Source of the DNA: JBBSBL01 sp046330255
GTDB taxonomy: Bacteria > Actinomycetota > Thermoleophilia > Solirubrobacterales > Solirubrobacteraceae
Assembly (NCBI GenBank): GCA_046330255.1
Contig: JAXLTC010000001.1
Span: 310,001 to 374,000 of the forward strand
Direction: 5' to 3'
DNA: 64,000 nt
The notes under the pieces were generated by a model. It was given only the letters and a program-made list of their open reading frames with translations, searched no databases and was not told where the DNA came from. Both the position numbers and the translations under genes were made by a program. Positions 16,546 through 25,262 of this stretch are shown one piece after another (positions within the stretch are counted from its first letter, which is position 1; every line of letters starts with the position of its first letter).

Positions 16546-17717
16546 CGCGGCCGCCGCACGCCGACGTAGACGGCGATCCGCGTGATCCTGTCGACCGGCG
16601 CCGAGCGGTTGCCGGCGCGGTCGGTCGCGCCCAGCGCGATCAGCCAGCGCCCGCGCGGCAGGCGGCGCGGGAGCAGGTATGACCACGCCGCCCGATCGCC
16701 GACCGCGAACGCGCGCGCCGGGTTGCGGCGGCAGTCCGCGCTCCGGAAGGCCTCGCGCGCGCCGTCGTAGTACGAGCAGCGGCCGCGGTGGCGCCCGGTG
16801 ATCGCCAGCTCCACGCGCGCGATGCCCGACGGGTCGGCGGCGACCGTCCCGCGCAGAACGCGCGGGCCGCGGGCGGCGGCGAAGATCTCGTTGTAGCGCA
16901 ACGAGGTGAGCCGGGCGACGGGCCCGGCGAGGTCCCGGGCCGGGGGCGGGGCCACGACCGTTCCGGTCGCCGACAGGCAGGCCCCGGCGGGCGACAGCGC
17001 CGCGCAGAGCGTCGTCAGCGCCATGTCGGAGCGGGCGAAGCCGGCCTTCTCGGCGCGCAGCGAGGCGCTCTCCCCGGCGGCCGTGACCGAGGCCGTGCCG
17101 TCCGCGCCCGTAACCGCGGGCGCCGCGCCGCCGGCGACCGTGGCGCCTGCGACCGGCGCGGGCGTGCCGTCGGCGGCGTAGCGCACGACCCTCACGCTGA
17201 ACGGCTTCCCGCGGACCGCTCGATCCGGAGCGCTGAGCCCGAGCGGCAGCACGGGCTGGTTCGCGCAGCCGCCGACCTGCGCGTCGTAGTCGCAGCGATC
17301 CAGGAAGAACAGCACGCGGTCGCCGTCCTGCAACTCGGTGTCGCAGATGCCGGTCTGCGAGCTGCGCTCGTTGACCCAGAGCGCGAAGTAGCTGGACGGA
17401 TCGGGCGGCGCGGCGCCCTTCAGGCTGGTTACGAAGTACCCGAGCCCGTCCGCCCACGAGGCGCCCCAGTCGCCGCCGGTCGCCTGCTGCAGCGCGCCCG
17501 CGACGCTGGTACCCGTGCACGAATGGGCGGGGTTGCCGTCCTTCACGACGGCGGCGGTCGTGGTGGTGACCTGGGTGCGCGGCAGCAGCGTGCCGTCCGC
17601 GCCCTCGATGCGCACCGAGACCGTAGCCGGACCGGAGGCGAGCGCGGCGGAGGGCAGCAGGGCGAGCGCCGCCAGGGCGCATGCTCCCGTGAGGGAGTGG
17701 GTGATCGATTTCTTCAT
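16542..17717 (-). CDS. Secreted DUF4430 protein, first gene of the B12 operon
   Basis: 391 aa. Signal peptide MKKSITHSLTGACALAAL ending near AALASG. Residues ~30-150 form a DUF4430 domain (VSVRIEGADGTLLPRTQV, SYFALWVNERSSQTG, then DGDRVLFFLDRCDY); this domain is the fold of the beta domain of intrinsic factor and transcobalamin. Two Ig-like segments follow at ~155-245 and ~275-391. The ATG at 17717 was preferred over that at 17726 because the AAAGGGG Shine-Dalgarno then has normal spacing. The cobalamin riboswitch lies just upstream. Predicted extracellular corrinoid binder or scaffold. Confidence 0.85.
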   Translation of the reverse strand: MKKSITHSLTGACALAALALLPSAALASGPATVSVRIEGADGTLLPRTQVTTTTAAVVKDGNPAHSCTGTSVAGALQQATGGDWGASWADGLGYFVTSLKGAAPPDPSSYFALWVNERSSQTGICDTELQDGDRVLFFLDRCDYDAQVGGCANQPVLPLGLSAPDRAVRGKPFSVRVVRYAADGTPAPVAGATVAGGAAPAVTGADGTASVTAAGESASLRAEKAGFARSDMALTTLCAALSPAGACLSATGTVVAPPPARDLAGPVARLTSLRYNEIFAAARGPRVLRGTVAADPSGIARVELAITGRHRGRCSYYDGAREAFRSADCRRNPARAFAVGDRAAWSYLLPRRLPRGRWLIALGATDRAGNRSAPVDRITRIAVYVGVRRPR

Positions 17718-17761
17718 GCGGGCCATCCCCTTTCCGCGAGGGACGTATGGGCTCCCGGCCG

Positions 17762-17940
17762 GGGGCAGGTCTCCTGGCTTCCGGGTCGACCTTCCGCGCC
17801 TTCCCGAGGACGCCGTGGCGTCCCCAGTGGCTGCGCCGCACGCGGCGCGTGCGGAAGGCATCCCCGGTCACAGTGGCGGGACCGCACCGGACTCTCACCG
17901 GACTTCCCCGACCCACCGGCCGCTTGGGTGCTGCGCGGCG
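17762..17940 (-). promoter_or_regulatory. Cobalamin (B12) riboswitch
   Basis: Read on the minus strand, the segment contains GGGGAAGTCCGGTGAGAGTC (17890-17909), the B12-box element CCCGCCACTG (17871-17880) with GTGACCGGGG next to it, variable stems, and the closing GAAGCCAGGAGACCTGCCC (17763-17781). These are the conserved parts of the cobalamin aptamer in the right order and spacing. It ends about 45 nt before the first DUF4430 gene, so coenzyme B12 should switch off the six-gene operon. Confidence 0.95.
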
Positions 17941-17990
17941 ATCCTATACCCGGACGGCGAGCGCGGGCGCCGCGGTATCGTCGGGCGGCG

Positions 17991-18569
17991 ATGACGGTCA
18001 ACCTCACGCGCATCTACACGCGGCTCGGCGACGCCGGCGAGACGCATCTGGGCGACATGAGCCGCGTCGCGAAGACCGATCCGCGCATCGAGGCCTACGG
18101 GACCATCGACGAGCTCAACTCGCTGGTCGGATTGGTCCGCACGCTGGACTTGCCGGACGGCCACGACGGCTGGCTCGCGCGGATCCAGAACGACCTCTTC
18201 GACGTCGGCGCGGACATCTCGGTGCCGCTCGACGATCCCCGCGAGCGCCTGCGCGTCACGCCCGCGCAGACGGCCTGGCTGGAGGGGCGCTGCGACGAGG
18301 TCAACGCGACGCTCGCCCCGCTGCGCTCGTTCGTGCTCCCGGGCGGAGCGCCGGCGGCCGCGCAGCTTCACGTGGCCCGCTCCGTCTGCCGGCGCGCCGA
18401 GCGCGCCGCGGTCGCGTGCGGCGAGGCGATCAGCCCCGAGGCCGTCCGCTACCTCAACCGCCTGAGCGACCTGCTGTTCATCCTCGCGCGCGCGGCCAGC
18501 GCCGGCGAGGAGACGCTCTGGGACCCGGAGCGCTACCGCGCGAGCGGTCCCGGCGACGCAGCGGCCTGA
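17991..18569 (+). CDS. pduO: ATP:cob(I)alamin adenosyltransferase, PduO type
   Basis: 192 aa. Transfers the adenosyl group of ATP to cob(I)alamin to make coenzyme B12. The N-terminal TRLGDAGETHLG is the PduO/MMAB P-loop-like ATP motif (usually TRtGDkG-T); LNSLVGLVRTL, FDVGADIS, and the C-terminal RRAERAAVACGE plus YLNRLSDLLFILAR complete the family signature. Transcribed divergently from the riboswitch operon, with its start about 50 bp from the aptamer 5' end. A likely TATCGT -10 lies just upstream, giving a very short leader. It overlaps the converging metallophosphoesterase gene by 37 bp. Confidence 0.95.
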   Translation: MTVNLTRIYTRLGDAGETHLGDMSRVAKTDPRIEAYGTIDELNSLVGLVRTLDLPDGHDGWLARIQNDLFDVGADISVPLDDPRERLRVTPAQTAWLEGRCDEVNATLAPLRSFVLPGGAPAAAQLHVARSVCRRAERAAVACGEAISPEAVRYLNRLSDLLFILARAASAGEETLWDPERYRASGPGDAAA

Positions 18570-19381
18570 GCCGCCTCACCGGCCTCCGCCCAGCCGTCGC
18601 CCGACCGCGCCCAAGCGCGGGCGGGGCCGGGCGCAAAGCGCTCGCCGGCCAGGCGCCACGGCGTGATCTCGATTCGATCGGCGTCGACGCCGATCGTCGC
18701 GAAGCCGTTGGCCTCGCCGCGCAGCCGGCTGGAGCAGGCCGTCGGCTCCCAGAGTGCGACCATCTCGCGGCCCGAGGGCGTCGTGTGGAGCCAGGCGCCG
18801 GTGTGCGCGACGTGGCGATGACCCGAGAGCAGCAGGTCCGCGCCCCCGGCGGCGGCCGCCTCCAGCAACTCCTCGCGCCCGTGGAAGGAGCGCTCGCGCT
18901 GCCCGGGGGGCGTCACCAGCGGATGGTGGGTGAGCAGCACGCGCGCGCACGGCTCCTCGGGCTCGGCGAGCGTGGCCGCGAGGCGCTCGACCTGGATCGG
19001 CTCGACGCGCCCCTCCACCCGCCGGCGCGGGCTCGCCGTGCAGACCGCGGCGACCAGCGCGCCGGGCGCGCTCCACTCGCCGTCCAGCTCGGGCGCGACG
19101 TGAGCCCGGTAGCGGCCGTAGGGATCCCGCATCCGGCGCAGGACGTCGTAGAGCGGGATGTCGTGGTTCCCGGGTGTGGCCAGGTAGGGCAGCCCGACAC
19201 GCTCCAGCCAGGCGCGCGCGGCGGCGTACTGGCCGTGCCGGGCGCGCTGGGTGAAGTCGCCGCCGACCAGCACGAGGTCGGGCCGCGCCTCGCGGAGCGC
19301 GCCGGCCAGGGCGTGGGCGACCGCCGGGTCGTGCGCGCCGAAGTGCGGGTCCGAGACGTGGGCGAGCGTGGCGCCGCTCAC
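18533..19381 (-). CDS. Calcineurin-like metallophosphoesterase
   Basis: 282 aa. Metal-binding motifs in order: AHVSDPHFG (D-x-H), LVGGDFT (GD), TPGNHDIP (GNHD), LLTHHPL and LSGHRHVAHTG (GHxH). This is the class III cyclic-nucleotide phosphodiesterase/Icc-like arrangement; the substrate cannot be told from sequence. The GTG at 19381 overlaps the PAP2 gene by 4 nt, so the two are coupled. The 3' end runs 37 bp into the adenosyltransferase gene on the other strand. Confidence 0.88.
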   Translation of the reverse strand: MSGATLAHVSDPHFGAHDPAVAHALAGALREARPDLVLVGGDFTQRARHGQYAAARAWLERVGLPYLATPGNHDIPLYDVLRRMRDPYGRYRAHVAPELDGEWSAPGALVAAVCTASPRRRVEGRVEPIQVERLAATLAEPEEPCARVLLTHHPLVTPPGQRERSFHGREELLEAAAAGGADLLLSGHRHVAHTGAWLHTTPSGREMVALWEPTACSSRLRGEANGFATIGVDADRIEITPWRLAGERFAPGPARAWARSGDGWAEAGEAAQAAASPGPLAR

Positions 19382-20226
19382 GCGCCCGGGCGCCGCAGCG
19401 CGACCGCGAGGCCCGAGGCGAACGCGAGCCCGGCGGTCGCGATCGCGACCGCCGCGGCGACGAACGTCGTGTGGTCGTGCGCGTAGGCGATCGCCGCCTC
19501 CGGCCGCGCGAGGACCGCGAGGCCGGCCGCCGCGGCGACCGCGGCGGCGGCGACGACCGTCGGTGCGATCGTCGCCTCGATGCGCGCGCGCCCGCCCGCG
19601 GCCGCGCGCGCCCGGGACGGCAGCGCCCAGAGCGCCGCGAGCACGGCGAGCGCCCACGTTCCCGCGACCAGGTACCCGGCGAGCACGTCGCTCGGGAAGT
19701 GCCAGCCGAGGACGAGCACCGCGGACGGGACCGCCACCGCGAAGCACCCGCCCGCCGCCGCGACCAGCGGGCGCCGTGACGGGGGCGCCACCAGCACCGC
19801 CGCGAGCGCGAGCGACATCGCGGCCGTCGAGTGCCCGCTCGGCCACGAGGAGAGCGACACCTGGACGGGACCCAGGATGTCGGCCGCCCGCGGCGCGCCG
19901 AGCAGCGGCTTGAGCATCTGCGTGGTGACGCTCGCGCCCGCCAGCAGCACGCCGGCGCCGAGCGCCAGGTCGGGCCTGCGCCGCACGAGCGCGACGGCGA
20001 CGAGCAGCGCCCCGAGCAGCGCGAACGGCAGCGGGTCGCACAGGTGCGCGAGCGGGGGCGCGAGCAGGCCGACCGGGCCGCGGTCCAGGCCCACGTAGCC
20101 GCGCAGCGTCGCGGCGTCGAGCGAGCCCGCGAGCTGCGAGTGGAATGCGGCCGCCCAGACGGCGACGAGCGCGCCGGCGCCTGCCAGCGCGCCCAGGAAC
20201 GGGGGGCGGGAGCTGCGTCTCGTCAC
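19378..20226 (-). CDS. PAP2-family membrane phosphatase
   Basis: 282 aa with six or more hydrophobic helices. Phosphatase motifs: KPLLGAPRA (degenerate KxxxxxxRP), SWPSGHST (PSGH) and GWHFPSDVLAGY (the SR-x5-H-x3-D motif without the leading SR). Such enzymes dephosphorylate lipid phosphates such as phosphatidic acid or undecaprenyl pyrophosphate at the membrane. Coupled by a 4-nt overlap to the metallophosphoesterase downstream. Divergent from the CapA-like gene at 20298. Confidence 0.85.
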   Translation of the reverse strand: MTRRSSRPPFLGALAGAGALVAVWAAAFHSQLAGSLDAATLRGYVGLDRGPVGLLAPPLAHLCDPLPFALLGALLVAVALVRRRPDLALGAGVLLAGASVTTQMLKPLLGAPRAADILGPVQVSLSSWPSGHSTAAMSLALAAVLVAPPSRRPLVAAAGGCFAVAVPSAVLVLGWHFPSDVLAGYLVAGTWALAVLAALWALPSRARAAAGGRARIEATIAPTVVAAAAVAAAAGLAVLARPEAAIAYAHDHTTFVAAAVAIATAGLAFASGLAVALRRPGA

Positions 20227-20297
20227 GATCCGAGGGTAGCGAGCGCCGGTGCGCAGACCTGCCGCGACCGAGCCGCTTCGGCGCGTGACGCCTGGCC

Positions 20298-21515
20298 ATG
20301 CGGCATGCTGCGCGCGTGGCCCCGGAGCGAGGAGAGCGCCAGCCCGATCGTCTCGCGCGCCGCGAGCGGGCCGCCCGCCGGGCGGCCGTGCGCCGCCGCC
20401 GGCTGGGCGCGCTCGTGGCGGTCGCGGGGGCCGCGCTGCTTGCCGGGGTGCTGGTGTCCGCCGGAGCCTCGAACGGCGGCGGCGGACCGCCCCGCGCGCC
20501 CGGCGCCCCGCCCCCGCCGGACGAGCCGGTGCACCTGACGGTGGAGGTCAACGGCGACCTGCTGATCCACTCCCCGGTCTGGTACCGAGCCCAGGCGCTC
20601 GCGGGCGGCCGGGGCTACGACTTCCGCCCGCTGCTGCGCGAGATCCGCCCCTTCGTGCGCGGCGCCGACCTGGCGATCTGCCACGTGGAGACGCCGATGA
20701 GCCCGCGCCCGCCGCAGGGCTACCCGGTGTTCAACACGCCGCCCGCGCTGGCGCGCGCGATCCGCTGGACGGGCTGGGACGCGTGCGACACCGCGTCCAA
20801 CCACTCGCTCGACCAGGGCCAGTACGGGATCAACCAGACGGGCATCGCGCTCGACCGGGCCGGCGTCCGCCACACCGGATCCTTCCCGTCCCCCGCGGCG
20901 CAGCGGCGGATCATGATGCTCGAGGCCAAGGGCGTGAAGATCGCCTACCTGGCCTACACGACGATCACCAACGGCATCCCGCTGCCGCACCCGTGGTCGC
21001 TGAACCTCGGCACCGCGCGGCGCATCCTGGCCGACGCGCGGCGCGCGCGGCGCGCCGGCGCCCAGGCCGTGATCGTCAACCTCCACTGGGGGGTGGAGTA
21101 CCAGTCCGCGCCGTCGCCCAGCCAGGTGCGGCTCGCCCGGGTCCTGGTGCGTTCGCCGGCGATCACCGCGGTCGTCGGCCAGCACGTCCACGTCGTCCAG
21201 CCGATCCGGGCGGTCGGCGGCAAGATGGTCGTGTTCGGGGAGGGCAACCTGCTCTCCAACCAGACGGCCGCGTGCTGCCCCGCGGCCTCGCAGGACGGGA
21301 TCATCGCGCTGCTGCGCATGACGATCGACGACCGCGGCGCGCGCGTGACGCGCGTCGACTACGTGCCGGTGTACGTCCGCCATCCGGACTTCACGGTCGT
21401 GCCGGTCGCGCAGGCCCTGCGCCGCGGCGAGGGGCCCGCCTCCGAGCTGCGCGCGTCGTGGCGGCGGACCGTGAGCGTCGTCGGGCGCGACCGCCGCCAC
21501 GCGCCGCTGCGCTGA
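20298..21515 (+). CDS. CapA-family (PGA_cap) protein with N-terminal membrane anchor
   Basis: 405 aa. An Arg-rich N-terminus precedes one hydrophobic segment (~residues 36-56), so the body is probably outside. The PGA_cap/metallophosphatase-like fold shows VEVNGDLLIHS, HVETPMSP, TASNHSLDQGQYG, VNLHWGVEY and GQHVHVVQPI. Relatives take part in poly-gamma-glutamate capsule synthesis, but many actinobacterial homologues have no known role and no capB/capC is nearby. Start could be the ATG at 20298 or the GTG at 20316. Confidence 0.85.
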   Translation: MRHAARVAPERGERQPDRLARRERAARRAAVRRRRLGALVAVAGAALLAGVLVSAGASNGGGGPPRAPGAPPPPDEPVHLTVEVNGDLLIHSPVWYRAQALAGGRGYDFRPLLREIRPFVRGADLAICHVETPMSPRPPQGYPVFNTPPALARAIRWTGWDACDTASNHSLDQGQYGINQTGIALDRAGVRHTGSFPSPAAQRRIMMLEAKGVKIAYLAYTTITNGIPLPHPWSLNLGTARRILADARRARRAGAQAVIVNLHWGVEYQSAPSPSQVRLARVLVRSPAITAVVGQHVHVVQPIRAVGGKMVVFGEGNLLSNQTAACCPAASQDGIIALLRMTIDDRGARVTRVDYVPVYVRHPDFTVVPVAQALRRGEGPASELRASWRRTVSVVGRDRRHAPLR

Positions 21516-21604
21516 GCGACGCCGGCGCGTCCGTAGTGACCGCGCAGGCGCGTCCGTAGCCCGTCCGCTCGCCGCGGGTCGCGCACGCGCACTAGTCTCG
21601 GCCG

Positions 21605-23032
21605 ATGGCCCATCCGAAGCGGCCCGTGGTGCTGGTCGCGGGTGGCGGGGTGGCGGCGCTGGAGGCGGTCCTCGCGCTCCGGGTGCTCGCCGGCCCCGCG
21701 CTCGAGCTCGAGCTGCTCGCGCCCGGCGAGGACTTCGTCTACCGCCCGGGCGCCGTGATGGTGCCGTTCGGTCGCGGCGAGGCGCGGCGCGTGCCGCTCG
21801 CGACCCTGGCCGAGGACCAGTCCCTGACGCTTCGCCACGGAGCGCTGGCGGAGGTCGACGCGGGCGCTCGCACGGTCCTCGCGGACACCGACGAGGAGCT
21901 CGCCTACGACGTGCTGCTGGTCGCGCTCGGCGCCACGCCCGAGCCGGTCGTACCGGGCGCGCTCACGTTCGCCGGGCCGGCCGACGCGCTCGCGCTGCGT
22001 CAGGCGCTCGACGACCTGCGCCGCGGGGACGCGCGCAGCATCGCGTTCGCCCTGCCGGTCGGAGCCTCGTGGCCGCTGCCGCTCTACGAGTTGGCGCTGA
22101 TGACGCAGGCGGCGCTGGCCGCGGACCGCGTGACGGGGGTGGAGATCACCATCGCCACGCCGGAGGAGACCCCGCTGCGCATGTTCGGCCCGGCTGCCGC
22201 CGCCGACCTCACCGAGTTGCTGGAGCGCCGCGGGATCGCGGTGCGGGCGCTCTCACATCCGACCGCGGTGGTCGATGGCCGGCTGCTGCTCGAGGGCGGC
22301 GGCAGCGTCGCCGCCGACAGGGCGGTGGCGCTGCCGCGGCTTACCGGCCCCTCGATTCGCGGGCTCCCGGCCGACGCCGACGGCTTCCTGCCGACCGACG
22401 AGTCCGGGCGCGTACGCGGCGTCGAGGCCGTCTACGCGGCCGGCGACTGCACGAGCTTCCCGCTGAAGCAGGGCGGGATCGCCAGCCAGCAGGCCGACGC
22501 CGCGGCGGCGGCCATCGCGGCGGCCTGCGGAGCGCCCGTCGAACCGGAGCCGTTCCGGCCGATGCTGCGCGGGATGCTGCTCACCGGGTCCTCGCCGCGC
22601 TACTTCCGCGCCGATCCGCTGCGGCTGGGCGCCGACTCGACGGTCGCGATCGACGCGGCCCCGTCCCGCGCGGGCCCGCCCGCGGAGGGCGCGGTCGCCC
22701 ACCGCGCGCTCTGGTGGCCGCCCGCGAAGGTAGCGGGTCGCTACCTGGCCCCCTACCTCGCGGACGCACGGCCCGTCCCACTCGCCTCGGCGCCGCTCGC
22801 GGATCGCGCGGCGCCCGCCCGTCCGGCCAACAGGGAAACCGACGCCGAGCGTCACGAGGCGGCCGACCTGGCGCTTGCGATGGCCGACGGCGACGCTCGC
22901 TTCGGCGACTACTCGGGCGCGCTCCACGCGCTGGCGGCCGCCGAGGCGATCACGGGCTCGCTCCCGCCCGAGTACGCCGAGAAGCGGCGCATCTGGCGCG
23001 AGGAGCTCGGTGGCGGCCGCGTGACCGCCTGA
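21605..23032 (+). CDS. FAD-dependent pyridine nucleotide/sulfide:quinone-type oxidoreductase
   Basis: 475 aa. N-terminal FAD motif VVLVAGGGVAALEAVLAL at ~8-25, a DVLLVALGATPEP strand, and the second FAD contact AVYAAGDCTSFPLKQGGIAS near 280-300. This is the NDH-2/SQR flavoprotein layout. The C-terminal ~90 residues are an extra, partly Ala-rich region with a short helical repeat (GDARFGDYSGALHALAAAE). Electron donor not assignable: the two SQR cysteines are not evident. A TAGTCT box a few bases before the ATG suggests a leaderless message. Confidence 0.82.
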   Translation: MAHPKRPVVLVAGGGVAALEAVLALRVLAGPALELELLAPGEDFVYRPGAVMVPFGRGEARRVPLATLAEDQSLTLRHGALAEVDAGARTVLADTDEELAYDVLLVALGATPEPVVPGALTFAGPADALALRQALDDLRRGDARSIAFALPVGASWPLPLYELALMTQAALAADRVTGVEITIATPEETPLRMFGPAAAADLTELLERRGIAVRALSHPTAVVDGRLLLEGGGSVAADRAVALPRLTGPSIRGLPADADGFLPTDESGRVRGVEAVYAAGDCTSFPLKQGGIASQQADAAAAAIAAACGAPVEPEPFRPMLRGMLLTGSSPRYFRADPLRLGADSTVAIDAAPSRAGPPAEGAVAHRALWWPPAKVAGRYLAPYLADARPVPLASAPLADRAAPARPANRETDAERHEAADLALAMADGDARFGDYSGALHALAAAEAITGSLPPEYAEKRRIWREELGGGRVTA

Positions 23033-23045
23033 GGCGGCGCCGCGC

Positions 23046-24470
23046 TCAGCCCACGCGCTCGACGCCCGGCGGCAGCCAGGCGCGGCTGAGCGCGCGCGCC
23101 GTGGGCCAGTACAGGCGCAGGTTGAGCCGGAAGCCCCCCGACGGCGGAGACGGCAGCCAGTTCACGCCGCGCTCGGTCGGCCGGGTGCGCTGGATCAGGA
23201 CCACCACCGAGCCGTCGGCCCGGCGCACCAGCGGCGGGTGCGAGGAGCCGACCGCGTAGCGGTTGGTCGGGTTGGCGACCAGGTAACCGCTGATGTCGTA
23301 CATCGTCAGCGACCAGAACGAGCGCACCGGCGGAAGCTGCCCGCGCTTGAAGACCATCCTGTAGCGGTTCGCGCTGTTGAACAGCTTGCCCGTGGAGTCG
23401 GCGATCGCGACCGGGTACATCGCCTCCTCCTCCGTGTTGGCGCCGATGCCGGCCACGGCCACGTCCGCGCGGAACGAGTAGTCCGTCCCGTAGCGCCCGA
23501 TGTTGCTCGGCGCGACGTACCAGCCGTGGCGGGAGAGCGCCTCGCGCAGCACGCGCAGGCGCATCGTCGTCTGGCGGGTGGCGCTCTCGTCGTTCACGCC
23601 CTCCACCAGGCCGGCCAGCGCTTCCGGGGACAGGCCGGCGCGCGAGGGGCTCAGGCCCGGGCCGATCCCGACCGCGCGCAGCTTCGCGAGGATCGCGCTG
23701 TCGCGGGCGGGCGGCGGGTTCTCGCGCATCGCGACGCCGAGCGCGTCGAGGAACGCGAGCCCCTTCGGCAGCGGATGCTTGGTCTCGCGACCCGGGCGCA
23801 CCGGCAGCGGCCTGCCCGGGCGGCCGAGGCGCGAGAGCGGCGTCAGCGTGTAGCGCCGCTGCAGCGCGTTGGCCTTGCGCACGTCCGCGCGGCTGCCGTC
23901 GGAGAGCGTGCGGCCGATCACCCAGATGCGCCGGTAGCGGACGCGCAGCACGCGGATGCCGCGCGGGATGCGCTGCCGTAGCCGGGCCCCGGTCCACACG
24001 AGCGCGAGACGCTCGGCGCGCTGCCCCGTCGTGCGGCTCCCGAGGTAGCCGACCACGTTGGTCCACGGATCGACGAACTCGAAGTCGTAGAAGCGCCGTC
24101 CCATGTCCGGGTGGCCGAGCACGATCGGCTCGCGGCCGAGGTCCAGGTGCGAGAGCGAGTAGAGCGTGTCGACGTTCGGCAGCACCACCGTGCGGTCCTT
24201 CGCCGTCGCGAACGCCATCGCGTTGCTGAACACGTTGACGGGCGACGCGCCGCGGCCGTTGGAGTAGCGCACGCTCGTCTCCTCGCGGCGGATCCGCAGG
24301 AGGTCCATCAGCGGGAAGCCGTACTGCCAGGCCTCGCGGCCGAGCTGGACGGCCTGGTCATGCGTGAGCGCGGGTGGCGAGACGGCCGGCGAGGCGGCCG
24401 GCGCGGCAAGCGCCGCGAGCGCGAGGGCGCTTGCGGCCAGGGCGGTCAGGCGGGCGCGGCGGCGGGGCAT
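23046..24470 (-). CDS. Secreted DUF1254/DUF1214 protein
   Basis: 474 aa with an Arg-rich, Ala/Leu signal peptide ending ASPAVSP. The N-terminal half is DUF1254 (REAWQYGFPLMDLLRIRRE, NVDTLYSLSHLDL, RFYDFEFVDPWTNVVGYLG); the C-terminal half is DUF1214 (FNSANRYRMVFKRGQLPPV, FWSLTMYDISGYLVANPTN, LNLRLYWP). Proteins with this pair are widespread and exported; the biochemical role is not established. The stop is 13 bp from the end of the SQR-like gene on the opposite strand. Confidence 0.92.
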   Translation of the reverse strand: MPRRRARLTALAASALALAALAAPAASPAVSPPALTHDQAVQLGREAWQYGFPLMDLLRIRREETSVRYSNGRGASPVNVFSNAMAFATAKDRTVVLPNVDTLYSLSHLDLGREPIVLGHPDMGRRFYDFEFVDPWTNVVGYLGSRTTGQRAERLALVWTGARLRQRIPRGIRVLRVRYRRIWVIGRTLSDGSRADVRKANALQRRYTLTPLSRLGRPGRPLPVRPGRETKHPLPKGLAFLDALGVAMRENPPPARDSAILAKLRAVGIGPGLSPSRAGLSPEALAGLVEGVNDESATRQTTMRLRVLREALSRHGWYVAPSNIGRYGTDYSFRADVAVAGIGANTEEEAMYPVAIADSTGKLFNSANRYRMVFKRGQLPPVRSFWSLTMYDISGYLVANPTNRYAVGSSHPPLVRRADGSVVVLIQRTRPTERGVNWLPSPPSGGFRLNLRLYWPTARALSRAWLPPGVERVG

Positions 24471-24588
24471 CTCTCTCCTCGGCGGGCAGGCGGGGCGAAC
24501 CTCCGCAGCCTATGTGCTTCGGCGCCGCGACGTCGCAGTTGTTGGCGCCGGCGCCGACAGGGGTCGCTCCCCCGCGACGGGCTCGGCC

Positions 24589-25203
24589 TCAGCGTCCGCC
24601 GAGCGTCAGCGCGATGCGGGCGCCGGCGCGGACAGGCCGGCCCGGCGCGGGGCTCTGCGCGATCACGCGGCGCAGTCCCGACCGGACGCGCGAGCGGCGG
24701 AAGACGGCCTCGAGGAGGGACGTTCCGGCGCCCTGGCGGGCGTCAGCCGGCGCCAGGCCGATCAGGCGCGGGGCGACCGGGACGGGCCTGCCTCCCGTGA
24801 AGCGGTACGCCCCCGGGCCCGGCCGGACCGTCTGGCTGCCGCCGAGCAAGCGGCGACCGTGGACGGGCACGGGCAGCCTGATCCGCGCGACCGGCCAGAA
24901 CGGGTCCCCGTACTGGCAATCGCCGCCGTTGCCGGACCAGACGAAGCGCAGCCGGACGGCGAGCATCCTCGCCGTGACCCGGAAGCGCTTCTCCAGGCGC
25001 GCGAAGCACGGGGCGCCCGGCGCCCACACGACCGCAAGCGTTCGCTGGTCGGCCGAGACCTGCTGGACCCGCCAGGGCGCGTCGAGAACGGTTGCCGCGT
25101 GTCCCGGCGGGCCCGCGGTCGCGCGAGCCGGACCCGCGCAGAGCGCGATCGAGGCGCACAGCACCAGCGCCGTGGCGCCGCGGCGTCGCGTGCTTGCCCT
25201 CAT
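24589..25203 (-). CDS. Secreted protein with C-terminal PASTA domain
   Basis: 204 aa. Signal peptide with the hydrophobic run ATALVLCASIALCAG. Residues ~40-130 are a beta-rich region with two cysteines (GAPCFARL, GGDCQYGDP). Residues ~143-203 match a PASTA domain (APRLIGLAPADARQGAG ... VIAQSPAPGRPVRAGARI), a fold that binds peptidoglycan or beta-lactams in kinases and penicillin-binding proteins. Probably cell-wall associated. It is separated from the gene at 25263 by a strong hairpin. Confidence 0.75.
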   Translation of the reverse strand: MRASTRRRGATALVLCASIALCAGPARATAGPPGHAATVLDAPWRVQQVSADQRTLAVVWAPGAPCFARLEKRFRVTARMLAVRLRFVWSGNGGDCQYGDPFWPVARIRLPVPVHGRRLLGGSQTVRPGPGAYRFTGGRPVPVAPRLIGLAPADARQGAGTSLLEAVFRRSRVRSGLRRVIAQSPAPGRPVRAGARIALTLGGR

Positions 25204-25220
25204 GGTCGCTGTGACCGCAC

Positions 25221-25250
25221 GCAGGGCCCGGCGTGACGCCGGGCCCCTGC
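25221..25250 (-). terminator. Strong GC hairpin after the ABM-like gene
   Basis: GGGCCCGGCGT (25224-25234) and ACGCCGGGCCC (25236-25246) form an 11-bp perfect inverted repeat, extended outward by GCA/TGC with one bulge. It sits directly after the stop of the small gene at 25263, in the direction of transcription, and just before the PASTA gene start. No T-run is present, as is common for terminators in GC-rich actinobacteria. Confidence 0.65.
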
Positions 25251-25262
25251 CGCGCGCGGGGC

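Noticed and set aside
17718..17861. Upstream extension of the first B12-operon gene to 17861
   Set aside because: The extension would be translated from the riboswitch itself; the ATG at 17717 has a Shine-Dalgarno and a signal peptide.
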